Source: Pseudomonadota bacterium (lineage in GTDB: Bacteria > Pseudomonadota > Alphaproteobacteria > Caulobacterales > Caulobacteraceae). From it: a stretch of DNA of 27,409 nucleotides. The DNA lies in assembly GCA_023432855.1 (NCBI GenBank), contig JAEZEZ010000107.1:1-27409 (forward strand), given 5' to 3'. Position numbers and translations under genes: made by a program. Positions within the stretch are counted from its first letter, which is position 1, and each line of letters opens with the position of its first letter. Below, piece after piece: positions 7,708 to 15,351 of the stretch. The notes beneath the pieces are model-generated. The model made no database searches. It was not told the DNA's origin and saw only the letters and a list, made by a program, of their open reading frames with translations.

Positions 7708-10362
7708 TCAGCCCAGATCGCCGATGGCCGCGTCGATCAGCAGGAAGGCCCGGCCGGGCTCGGACGCCAGCAGGGCGTTGACCATGCCGCCGTCGGGGTC
7801 CCGGCGAACGGCTTCGGCGACCCGGCTCTCGTAGAGGGCGAGGAAGCGCTCGGACTGCTCGCGCATGGCCTTGTCGGTGATCACCGCGCGCGAGATGCGC
7901 CGGGCGGCCGCCGGGGCCACGCGCCGGACGATGTCGCGCGCGGAATCCGGCGCCCCGGCCTGGTAGGCGTCGGCCGCCGCCTCGACGCGGCTGCGCGGCA
8001 GCAGGGCGTTGGGATCGACCCCGAGCCGATGGATATCGGCGATCAGGCGGTCGGCGAGTTCCTCGTCGTCCACCTTCTCCGCCGTGTCGGCGGCGGCGGC
8101 TTCCATGCTTCCCAGCAGGTCGCGCCAGGTCCAGCCCTCGCGGTCGCCGCGCGCGGTGGCGCTCTCGAAGGCGTCGCGGAACTCCTCCTCGGAGGCCGCG
8201 GGCGGGGTCAGCTTCAGCCGTCCACGCAGGCCGCCGTCCTCGGAAGGAGCGGGCTCCTCGGGCGCGGCGGCGGGTTGGGGCCGGCGGCGCTGTTCGGCCT
8301 CGGGCTCGAGACGCGGGCGCGGTTGCGGCGAGCCGCCGGAAACCAGGCCCATGAGCTTCACCGCCTCGGACAGCATGTCGTAGTTGCGCTTCACCCGGTC
8401 CTGGAAGGCGGCGTCGACCGCCTGGGTCTCCTCGGCCGCCTTGCGGGCGGCGGCGGAAAGCGACTCCAGGCCATCCTCCACCGCGGCGCGAATCTGGTCG
8501 ATGCGCTCCCTGGCCTCTTCCGGCAGGCGGGCGGTTCGCCCGTCCATTTCGGCCAGTCCCATCTGGATCTGGGTCAGGGCGGAACGCACGTCGGCCATGT
8601 TGGCCTCGAGCCTGGCGGCGGCGCGTTCGCCGGCCTCATCGATGAGGTGCGAGGACTCCTCGAACAGGCGCTTGGCGGCGGCCAGACGCGCGTCGAACGC
8701 TTCGTCCGCGCGGCGAGAGGCGTCGAAAGCGGCCTCGCCGAGGTTGTCGATCCGCGCCTGGGCCGCATCGGCCGCGGCGTCGGCGGCCTTGCGCGCGTCT
8801 TCGGCGGCGGTAGTCAGCGAGACAAGAGCCTGGCTGGTCTCGGCCGTCAGGTCGTCGCGGGCCTCGGCGGCCATCTCGGCGAACCGGTCCAGCGTCTCGC
8901 GGATGCGGGTCTCGAAGGCTTCGCGCTCGAGCGTGCTGAGGTCGGCGAAGGCCTTGGCCTGTTCGGCCGCATCGACCACCAGGCCGCTGAGCATTTCGGC
9001 TCCGCGGGCGGACGCCTCGTTCAGCTCGCCCACCGCCATGCGGGTGTGCGAAAGCGCCTCGGCCAGCTGGGCCCGCTGGGTTTCGACCTGGGCGGAGAAG
9101 TCCTCCTGGTCGGTGCGCAGGGTATAGCCCGCGGCGACCAGGGCGGCGCGCTGCTGCGACAGGCCTTCCTCGACCGAGCGGATCTGCTCGGCCACGCCGG
9201 TGCCGGCGGTTTCCAGGCGAATGGTCTGGCGGGCCAGGTCGTCGGCGGCGAGGCGCGCGGCGTCCTGGGCTTCGCCGGCGGCGGCGGCGAGATCGGCGGC
9301 TCGGGCGGTGAGGGCGGCCTCGGCCTCGCGCAGCTGGGCCTGGGCGAGGTCGGAGACCTCGGCCGTGGCGCGGGTCTGGCGCTCGACGGCCTCGACCACG
9401 CCCAGCGCCTGCTGTTCCAGACCGGCGGCGAGCCTGCTCATCTCGTCGCGCTCGCGGCCCAGCGACTGCTCCAGCCCCTTGGCCGTGCGGTTGGCGTGTT
9501 CGGCGGCCTGGGTCAGCTCGCGGGTCTGCTGGGCCAGCGCGTCCTTCAGTGCGCTGAGTTCTTCGCGGGCCCGGGCGGAGGCGGCGGTGGCCTCCTCGAT
9601 TTCGGCGCGCATCTGGCGCACGAGGTCGGCGGTCTGGCCCGACGCCAGGGCGGCGGGGGCGACCATGGCCTCCGACAGGGTCGCGGCGCGGCGGGTTTCG
9701 CCCGCAAGACGCGCGGCCTGGCGGGCGATGTAGGCCATCACGAAGATCAGCCCGACCGGCGCGATGGCCAGCAGGACCAGCACCGCGGTGTGGAACGGCG
9801 TGTAGTCGAAGGCGCGGAAGCCGCCCTGGTAGCCGATGACAAAGGCGGTGACGCCGGCCACCCACACGGCTGTCGCAAGCGCAGCGAAGAAGTAGGCGAA
9901 GCGGGCGGGGCGGCGCTCGGCCCGGGCCGCCGGCGCCGCAACGGTTTCCGGGGCGGGCGGGGCGGCGGGCTCGGCGGCGAGGGCTTCCGGCGCGGGGGCG
10001 GGGATTTCCGGCTCGGCGCGCGTGCGGCCAGGCCGATCGGCGCGAGGTTGCGGGCGGGCCTCGGCGGCAGGCTCCGGGTTCGAGGCTTGAGCGGCGGGCG
10101 CGGCCTTTGCTTCGTCGGACAGGCGGGTTCGATACTGGACGCCGGATACGCGGGTCCGGCTGCTCAGCGGGGCGCGCTGGCGCTCGGACTTGCGCGTCGG
10201 CGGGGCGTCGTCAGCCTTGGCCTCAGCCTCCGGCTCGGGCGCAGGTTCGGCCTCGAGCGCGCGATCGGCCTCGGGCGCGGCGCCTTCGGTCTGGACGTCC
10301 GGAGCCGCGTCGGTCTCGACCGGTGCGGACAGGTTCAGGGGAGATCTGCTTCTGACTCTCAT
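7708..10362 (-). CDS. tipN: TipN-like polarity protein (two TM segments, long coiled coil)
   Basis: An 884-aa protein with four regions: a disordered Ala/Pro/Glu-rich N-terminus (1-150), two membrane helices (about 155-178 and 191-212), a long Ala/Glu/Arg-rich coiled coil (about 215-690) and a conserved-looking C-terminal domain (about 735-884, with WTWRDLL, SERFLALYE and GRAFLLIDAAIGDL). The length and order match Caulobacter TipN, the birth-scar protein that marks the new pole, orients polarity and helps place flagella and chromosome segregation machinery. I chose the ATG at 10362 (MRVRSRSPLNL); the frame opens at a TTG at 10410. A generic coiled-coil membrane protein is the alternative, but the C-terminal domain and the alphaproteobacterial context favour TipN. 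Confidence 0.75.
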   Translation of the reverse strand: MRVRSRSPLNLSAPVETDAAPDVQTEGAAPEADRALEAEPAPEPEAEAKADDAPPTRKSERQRAPLSSRTRVSGVQYRTRLSDEAKAAPAAQASNPEPAAEARPQPRADRPGRTRAEPEIPAPAPEALAAEPAAPPAPETVAAPAARAERRPARFAYFFAALATAVWVAGVTAFVIGYQGGFRAFDYTPFHTAVLVLLAIAPVGLIFVMAYIARQAARLAGETRRAATLSEAMVAPAALASGQTADLVRQMRAEIEEATAASARAREELSALKDALAQQTRELTQAAEHANRTAKGLEQSLGRERDEMSRLAAGLEQQALGVVEAVERQTRATAEVSDLAQAQLREAEAALTARAADLAAAAGEAQDAARLAADDLARQTIRLETAGTGVAEQIRSVEEGLSQQRAALVAAGYTLRTDQEDFSAQVETQRAQLAEALSHTRMAVGELNEASARGAEMLSGLVVDAAEQAKAFADLSTLEREAFETRIRETLDRFAEMAAEARDDLTAETSQALVSLTTAAEDARKAADAAADAAQARIDNLGEAAFDASRRADEAFDARLAAAKRLFEESSHLIDEAGERAAARLEANMADVRSALTQIQMGLAEMDGRTARLPEEARERIDQIRAAVEDGLESLSAAARKAAEETQAVDAAFQDRVKRNYDMLSEAVKLMGLVSGGSPQPRPRLEPEAEQRRRPQPAAAPEEPAPSEDGGLRGRLKLTPPAASEEEFRDAFESATARGDREGWTWRDLLGSMEAAAADTAEKVDDEELADRLIADIHRLGVDPNALLPRSRVEAAADAYQAGAPDSARDIVRRVAPAAARRISRAVITDKAMREQSERFLALYESRVAEAVRRDPDGGMVNALLASEPGRAFLLIDAAIGDLG

Positions 10363-10480
10363 GCGCGGCTCGTGTTGAATCGCGCGCGGTGTCCCGCCTT
10401 CTGCGTTCAAGTTCGCGCGTCCAGAGACCCTAACGGCAAGTAAACGCCGCGCAAAGCGCCGAATCAGCGCGGCTGTGGGC
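10363..10480 (-). promoter_or_regulatory. Upstream region of the TipN-like gene with two GANTC sites
   Basis: This 118-bp spacer holds two GANTC pentamers, GAATC at 10377-10381 and at 10461-10465. GANTC is the target of the cell-cycle methylase CcrM in alphaproteobacteria, and promoters activated by GcrA often carry such sites. Methylation-dependent, cell-cycle timed expression of the polarity gene is therefore plausible, but I cannot identify convincing -35/-10 boxes. Confidence 0.35.
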
Positions 10481-10675
10481 TCAGCACTCTTCCGAAGCGG
10501 GTTTGGCGACCAAGCCGCCGTCGCCGCCCGGGGCCTGGGCCGACACCGTCCGGTGGACTTCGCGCTCTTCGGGCTGTTCCTTCACGCGGTGCTGGAGGTC
10601 GATGCCGAACTGCGCGAAGGCCGTCGCAGCGAGGGCTGCGATCAGGCTTGCGATCAGTTCGATCAAGGCGTGCAT
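10481..10675 (-). CDS. Small single-pass membrane protein, 64 aa
   Basis: A 64-aa protein beginning MHALIELIASLIAALAATA, a hydrophobic helix of about 20 residues, followed by a charged and Glu/Arg-rich soluble tail (HRVKEQPEEREVHRT) ending in EEC. The ATG at 10675 is preceded by GGGGA at good spacing; an in-frame GTG at 10687 would add four residues. I do not recognise a family. It is read in the same direction as the TipN-like gene and lies 118 bp upstream of it, but could have its own promoter in the 200-bp spacer shared with the divergent phospholipase gene. The helix-plus-charged-tail pattern and the ribosome site support a real gene. Confidence 0.55.
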   Translation of the reverse strand: MHALIELIASLIAALAATAFAQFGIDLQHRVKEQPEEREVHRTVSAQAPGGDGGLVAKPASEEC

Positions 10676-10875
10676 CACCGTCCCCACGGTCCGATGACGA
10701 CGTTATCCGCCAAGCCGGGCCCTGCGGCAACCGGGCTTTTGATGAACTTTCGGACAGCAAAGCCAGGCCGCGGCGCATTGCGCGGGGGCGCGACTTGGGC
10801 CATCGGAGAAACCGTCGGGGCCGCGCGGCGTTCCTGTGGGCGGCGCCTCAACCCTTGCCGTGGTGGGAGACACCC

Positions 10876-12336
10876 GTGCTGCTGCAGCCCGGAAGCACAT
10901 GCTGGCGGACGGAGCAGGCGGGACGCGTCTCCCTGCTGATGGAGAACGCCGCCTATTTCAGGGCCGCGCGCCTGGCCCTGGAGAAGGCGCAGAAGTCCGT
11001 GCTTCTGCTGGGCTGGCAGTTCGACCCGCGCACGCGCCTGGTCCTGGAGGACGCCGACGCCAGCAATGAGATCGGCTTCCTGCTTCGGCGGCTCGTGCGC
11101 GACCGGCCGGACCTGGATGTAAGGCTGCTGATCTGGCGCTCGCCGCTGCCGATCGCCTTCTCGCAGGGCTTCTTCCCGCAGCGGGCGCAGCGGTGGTTCA
11201 ACCGAAAGACGGTGAACTTCCGGCTGGACCGGGCGCGTCCCATCGGCGGCTGCCATCACCAGAAGGTGCTGGTGATCGACGACGCCCTGGCCTTCTGCGG
11301 GGGCGGCGACATTTCGGTCGACCGTTGGGACTCGCCCAAGCACCGCGACAACGATCCGCGCCGCTGCACCCCCTACGGCCGCATCTGCCCGCCCCGGCAC
11401 GAGGTGATGATGATGGTCGACGGCGACGCCGCGCGCGCCTTCGGCGACATGGCGCGCAAGCGCTGGCTGGACGCCGTGGGGGAGGATCTGGAGCCGGTCG
11501 CACGCGGCCACGACGCCTGGCCCGACGAGATCAAGCCAGACATGACCGACGTGGACGTCGGCATCATGCGCACCGAGCCGGCCTGGCGAGGCGAGCCGGG
11601 GGTGCGGGAGAACGAGGCGCTGCACATCGAGGCGATCGCCCAGGCGCGCAAGCTCATCTATCTCGAGAACCAGTACGTCACCTCGCCGGTGATCGCCGCG
11701 GCGCTCGCCGCCCGGCTTGAGGAGAAGGACGGGCCCGAGGTGGTGGTGGTCTCGACCGCCCACAGCCCCAGTTGGTTCGACAAGGCGACCATGGACAGCT
11801 CGCGCGCCGCCCTGCTGGCCAGGCTGGAAAGCGCCGACCTGCACGACCGCTTCTCGGCCTGGACGCCGGTCACCTCGATGGGCAAGCCGATCATCGTCCA
11901 CTCTAAGGTCAGCATCATCGACGATCGCCTGCTGCGGGTCGGCTCGACCAACCTGAACAACCGGGGCGGCGGCTTCGACACCGAGTGCGACGTGGCGGTG
12001 GAGACGGAGGAGGGGACCCCGGCCTCGGCGTTCATCCGCAGTTTCCGCGCGCGGCTGGTGTCCCACTTCATGGACGTCGACCAGGACATCTTCGAAGCGG
12101 CGTTCGCCGTGACGGGGTCACTGGGCAAGACGATCCAGGGGTTCGACACCGGGCGGATGCGACCCCTGGGCGTGGAGCCCGCGACCCGCCTGTCGGAGTT
12201 CATGTCCCGCTATCAGATCGGCGATCCGTCATCGCCGTGGGACTCCTGGCGCCCGTGGCGGCGGCGGCCGCTGTCGCGCCTGCTGGAGCACACCATCGAC
12301 CGCGTTCAGGCGGCCGACGACACCGCCGAGCGCTGA
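10876..12336 (+). CDS. Phospholipase D / cardiolipin synthase-like protein (two HKD motifs)
   Basis: A 486-aa member of the phospholipase D superfamily with two complete HxKx4D motifs: HQKVLVID (H128, K130, D135) and HSKVSIID (H342, K344, D349), the second followed by VGSTNLNNRG. The N-terminus (MLLQPGSTCW, then YFRAARLALEKAQKSVLLLG) is a typical start for bacterial PLD-like proteins. There is no membrane segment, unlike classic ClsA; this fits soluble or peripheral ClsB-like or phosphatidyltransferase/phospholipase members. I chose the GTG at 10876, with GGGAG just upstream; the frame is open further upstream but that part is not protein-like. The last 31 bases overlap the convergent EEP gene. 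The reaction (hydrolysis or phosphatidyl transfer) cannot be decided from sequence. Confidence 0.9.
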   Translation: MLLQPGSTCWRTEQAGRVSLLMENAAYFRAARLALEKAQKSVLLLGWQFDPRTRLVLEDADASNEIGFLLRRLVRDRPDLDVRLLIWRSPLPIAFSQGFFPQRAQRWFNRKTVNFRLDRARPIGGCHHQKVLVIDDALAFCGGGDISVDRWDSPKHRDNDPRRCTPYGRICPPRHEVMMMVDGDAARAFGDMARKRWLDAVGEDLEPVARGHDAWPDEIKPDMTDVDVGIMRTEPAWRGEPGVRENEALHIEAIAQARKLIYLENQYVTSPVIAAALAARLEEKDGPEVVVVSTAHSPSWFDKATMDSSRAALLARLESADLHDRFSAWTPVTSMGKPIIVHSKVSIIDDRLLRVGSTNLNNRGGGFDTECDVAVETEEGTPASAFIRSFRARLVSHFMDVDQDIFEAAFAVTGSLGKTIQGFDTGRMRPLGVEPATRLSEFMSRYQIGDPSSPWDSWRPWRRRPLSRLLEHTIDRVQAADDTAER

Positions 12337-13061
12337 ATCTCGAAGTCGATCACCAGCGGCAGGTGGTCGGAGGCGACCCGGGCCAGCGGGAACATGGGCG
12401 CCTGCACGCCGGTCACGCGCACGCTGGGGCTGACAAACACGTGGTCGATGCGCAGCACCGGAAAGCTGGACGGGAAGGTGGGCACGGTGCGGCCCAGGCC
12501 CGCGGTGCGCTGGCCGTCCTCCAGCCGCTTCAGGAAGCTCTGGTAGGGCCGGGTGATGGAGGTGGCGTTGAGGTCGCCGACCAGGATCACGGGGTCGATG
12601 CAGCGCGGATCGCCGAGCCAGTCCTTGCCGGTCAGCGCCTTGGCCTGAAGTCGCTGTTCGCGGGGAACCAGGCCCAGGTGGGTGTTGATGACGTTGACCT
12701 CCACGCCGTCGAAATCGATGGCCAGCCAGAGCGCTCCGCGAGGCTCGAGCCCCGGCACGCCCGCGATGGTGGGCAGGGGTCCCTTGCGCACCAGCCGCTC
12801 CGGCCGGGAGGTCAGGATGGCGTCGCCGTAGAGCTCCTCCTCGACCTTCATCGCGGCGTTGAAGTGGAAGGTCATCTCCAGCTGGCGGGCGATCTCGTGG
12901 GCCTGGTCGACGCCCTGGGTGCGCGCACGGCCGACGTCGAGCTCCTGCAGCGCCACCACGTCGGGCTCGTATTCCGCGATCACCGCCGCGATGCGGTCCA
13001 CGTCGAGCCGGCGGTCAACGCCGACACAGCGGTGGACATTGTAGGTCATGATCCGAGGCAT
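12306..13061 (-). CDS. Endonuclease/exonuclease/phosphatase (EEP) family protein, YbhP-like
   Basis: A 251-aa metal-dependent phosphodiesterase of the EEP (DNase I-like) fold. The motifs appear in order: TYNVHR (Asn8, His10), ALQELD (metal ligand Glu40), GDAILTSRP, INTHLG, VGDLNA (Asp163, Asn165), RIDHVFVS and the catalytic SDHLPL (Asp232, His233). There is no signal peptide. Substrates in this family range from DNA to phospholipids. The neighbour is a PLD-like enzyme, and in E. coli the EEP gene ybhP sits beside the cardiolipin synthase gene clsB, so a role in phospholipid metabolism is a fair inference. The ATG at 13061 follows AAGGGT. It lies 26 bp after the TPM gene on the same strand and may close the lemA-TPM operon. 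Confidence 0.88.
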   Translation of the reverse strand: MPRIMTYNVHRCVGVDRRLDVDRIAAVIAEYEPDVVALQELDVGRARTQGVDQAHEIARQLEMTFHFNAAMKVEEELYGDAILTSRPERLVRKGPLPTIAGVPGLEPRGALWLAIDFDGVEVNVINTHLGLVPREQRLQAKALTGKDWLGDPRCIDPVILVGDLNATSITRPYQSFLKRLEDGQRTAGLGRTVPTFPSSFPVLRIDHVFVSPSVRVTGVQAPMFPLARVASDHLPLVIDFEIQRSAVSSAA

Positions 13062-13087
13062 GGACGCGGACCCTTAACGCGTTCGGC

Positions 13088-13780
13088 TCAGATTTCGATC
13101 AGGGCGTCGGGAATTTCGTTGGGATTCTGACCCGTCGGCGGGAAGTGTTCGGCCAGCACGGCGCCGCACATTTCCACCGCCGCCACGAAGCCGTCCGCGG
13201 GCTGGCCCGCGCGCAGCCCGGCGGTCAGGCGGCCCAGCGCCTCTTCCCAGACATCCGAGCTGACCTTTCTGTAAATGCCTTCGTCGGCGACCACCTCCGC
13301 GACATGGTCGCCCAACGACGCGAAGATCAGCACCCCGGTGCGCCCCTCGGTCAGGTGCAGCCCCTTGGCAAGGAACTGCTGCAGGGCGGCGCGGTGGACC
13401 TGCTCCTGCTTGGTCCGGGCAGGCGTCAGGGCGCGGCGGACGGCGGGCAGCGACACCAGCAGCGAGGCGAGGCCGAAGACCATCGCCTGCATCGCCGCAT
13501 AGGCGAACAGGGTCGCGGCCACGGTCGAGTCGGTGGCGCTCGAATGGGCGATGGTCCAGCCGCCGAAAAAGGGGACCCAATCGAACCAGGCGGCGCTGAA
13601 GCCGAGCGGTATCAACGCCAGCGGCAGCACAAGCGCCGCCAGCGCCGCCCACACGACCGGAATCTCTCGATAGTCGGAAACCTCGCGCGCCAGGATGCAG
13701 AAGATCTCGCCGCTGGTCCGTGTCTCGGCCTCGGCGATCGCCGCGTTGATGCGGACGTGGTCCTCGGGGCTCAGCATCAT
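13088..13780 (-). CDS. TPM-domain membrane protein
   Basis: A 230-aa protein with a split TPM (TLP18.3/Psb32/MOLO-1) domain. The N-terminus, VRINAAIAEAETRTSGEIFC (9-28), is the first helix and strand. Two hydrophobic regions at about 42-65 and 88-115 act as membrane segments. The second half carries GRTGVLIFASLGDHVAEVVAD (about 150-170), the usual TPM beta-strand pair, followed by amphipathic helices. The start is one of two adjacent ATGs (13780, 13777), one base after the stop of the preceding TPM gene and with GGGAGG upstream inside that gene, so translation is coupled. The function of this TPM branch is unknown to me; it regularly travels with LemA and a YgcG-like TPM protein. Confidence 0.85.
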   Translation of the reverse strand: MMLSPEDHVRINAAIAEAETRTSGEIFCILAREVSDYREIPVVWAALAALVLPLALIPLGFSAAWFDWVPFFGGWTIAHSSATDSTVAATLFAYAAMQAMVFGLASLLVSLPAVRRALTPARTKQEQVHRAALQQFLAKGLHLTEGRTGVLIFASLGDHVAEVVADEGIYRKVSSDVWEEALGRLTAGLRAGQPADGFVAAVEMCGAVLAEHFPPTGQNPNEIPDALIEI

Positions 13781-13781
13781 C

Positions 13782-14585
13782 TCACCAGCCTCCCGAAGAG
13801 CCGCCGCCGCCAAAGGAGCCGCCTCCGCCGGAGAATCCGCCTCCGCCGCCGCTGCTCCAGCCGCCTCCGCCGCCCCAGCCGCCGCCGCCAAGGCCGGAGC
13901 CGGTCCACACCCAGCCGCCGTGCCGGCCGCGCCGGCCACGGCGTCCGCGCATGCCGAAGAGGCTGAGCAGGGTCGGGAAGATGAAGACCAGGAATATGAA
14001 CAGGAAGATGATCACCGCCGGGTCGATGGCCGGGCCGCGATCGGCCCCTACCGCCGCCGCGCGAGCCTGGGCCTCGGCGGGGTCGAGGCTGAGCTGTTCG
14101 ACCAGGGCGTCGACGCCGGCGACGATGCCGCCGGGATAGTCGTCGGCCCGGAAGCGGGGGAGGATCCGTTCCTGGATGATGACGCTGGAGAGGGCGTCGG
14201 TCAGGATCCCCTCGAGGCCGTAGCCCACCTCGATACGCACCTTGCGCTCGTTGGGCGCGACGATCAGCAGGACGCCGTTGTTCGTCTCGCTCTGTCCGAT
14301 GCCCCAGTGGCGGCCGAGCTGGTAGCCGTATTCCTCGATCTCGTAGCCCTGCAGGTCGGGCACGGTGACCACGACCAGCTGGTCGCTGGAGCTCTGCTCC
14401 AGGGCCGCCAGCTTCTCGGTCAGGGCCGCTTCCTCGGCCGGCTGCAGCAGGTTCGCCTCGTCCACCACCCGGCGGCCGGACAGCTCCGGAAAGGTCGGGG
14501 CCGCCAGCGCCGGGAAGGCGAGGACGAAAAGCAGCAGGATTGCGAGCGCCGGCCTCTGGACGGAGGCCGCGAACCAGTTTGTCAT
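13782..14585 (-). CDS. Secreted/membrane TPM-domain protein, YgcG-like, Gly-rich tail
   Basis: A 267-aa protein. A signal peptide spans about 1-28 and ends FPALA|AP. The TPM domain runs from RVVDEANLL (about 39-47) through QLVVVTVPDLQGYEIEEYG and GVLLIVAPNERKVRIEVGYG to about residue 150. A membrane helix (VIIFLFIFLVFIFPTLLSLF) lies near 190-210. It is followed by a short Arg/Gly basic patch and a 40-residue Gly/Ser/Trp tail of GGGG repeats, which causes the GC-rich low-complexity DNA at 13785-13905. The predicted topology is a periplasmic TPM domain and a cytoplasmic tail. The ATG overlaps the lemA stop (TAATG). Such LemA/YgcG pairs are common in bacteria; no enzymatic role is established that I can cite. 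Confidence 0.88.
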   Translation of the reverse strand: MTNWFAASVQRPALAILLLFVLAFPALAAPTFPELSGRRVVDEANLLQPAEEAALTEKLAALEQSSSDQLVVVTVPDLQGYEIEEYGYQLGRHWGIGQSETNNGVLLIVAPNERKVRIEVGYGLEGILTDALSSVIIQERILPRFRADDYPGGIVAGVDALVEQLSLDPAEAQARAAAVGADRGPAIDPAVIIFLFIFLVFIFPTLLSLFGMRGRRGRRGRHGGWVWTGSGLGGGGWGGGGGWSSGGGGGFSGGGGSFGGGGSSGGW

Positions 14586-15268
14586 TACTGGGCTGGCGCG
14601 GGCTGGGTTGCGGGCGCCGGCGGCGGGGTCATCGACGGCGCGGGCGGGGCCGAGCCGGGCGCGGCGCCGGGGGTTCCGAAGCTGACCTGCGGGGCCGACT
14701 GGGCCGCGGCGTTGGCCTCGAACAGCGGCATGGGCTTGACGCCCGCATGGATGGTCTTGGCCCAGATGATGGTCGGGAAGGTCCGCAGGCTGGTATTCAA
14801 GTCGCGGACCGCTTCATTGTAATCCCGCCGGGCGACGGTGATGCGGTTTTCGGTGCCTTCGAGTTGGGACTGGAGGGCGAGGAAGTTCTGGTTGGACTTG
14901 AGGTCGGGGTAGCGCTCGACGACCAGGAGGAGGCGGCCGAGCGAGCTGGAGAGCGCGGTCTGGGCTTCCTGGAACTGGGCCATCTGTTCGGGCGTCGGCG
15001 GTTCGTTGGCGTTGACGTTTACCGCGGTGGCCCGGGCGCGGGCCGAGATCACCTCGTTCAGCACCGTCCGCTCCTGGGCCGCGTACCCCTTTACGGTCTC
15101 GACGAGGTTTGGGATCAGGTCGGCGCGGCGCTGGTACTGGCTCTGCACGTCGGCCCAGCGCGCCTTGGCGGTCTCTTCCTTGGTCGGCAGGGTGTTCACC
15201 CCGCAGCCGGCCAGCGCCAGCGGGATCATCACGGCGAAGGCGGCGGCGATACGCTTGAAGACGGTCAT
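14585..15268 (-). CDS. lemA: LemA family lipoprotein
   Basis: A 227-aa LemA-domain protein. Unlike many LemA proteins, which have a plain N-terminal membrane helix, this one has a lipoprotein signal: basic MTVFKR, a hydrophobic stretch, and the lipobox LAGC with Cys22. The LemA core follows, with the typical WADVQSQYQRRADLIPNLVE and TVKGYAAQERTVLNEV stretches (about 38-75) and helices to about 185. The last 35 residues are an Ala/Pro tail. The fold is a helical bundle facing the periplasm. The start at 15268 is preceded by GAGG. It is the first of three or four genes read in the same direction (lemA, two TPM genes, EEP). The function of LemA is poorly defined. Confidence 0.92.
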   Translation of the reverse strand: MTVFKRIAAAFAVMIPLALAGCGVNTLPTKEETAKARWADVQSQYQRRADLIPNLVETVKGYAAQERTVLNEVISARARATAVNVNANEPPTPEQMAQFQEAQTALSSSLGRLLLVVERYPDLKSNQNFLALQSQLEGTENRITVARRDYNEAVRDLNTSLRTFPTIIWAKTIHAGVKPMPLFEANAAAQSAPQVSFGTPGAAPGSAPPAPSMTPPPAPATQPAPAQ

Positions 15269-15351
15269 GGAAGGGCATCCTCGCGAAGCGGTGCGGTTCA
15301 GGCTCGACTCAACGCCTTTCGCGGCGCGGCGCAAGCGGAAATCAGACCGGC

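Noticed and set aside
7582..10443. 953-codon plus-strand open frame opposite the TipN-like gene
   Set aside because: It is Gly/Leu/Arg-rich shadow sequence of a GC-rich coiled-coil gene and has no recognisable domain or ribosome site.
13785..13905. Apparent tandem repeat of GCC/TCC-rich units
   Set aside because: It is explained by the Gly/Ser-rich tail of the YgcG-like TPM protein on the minus strand.
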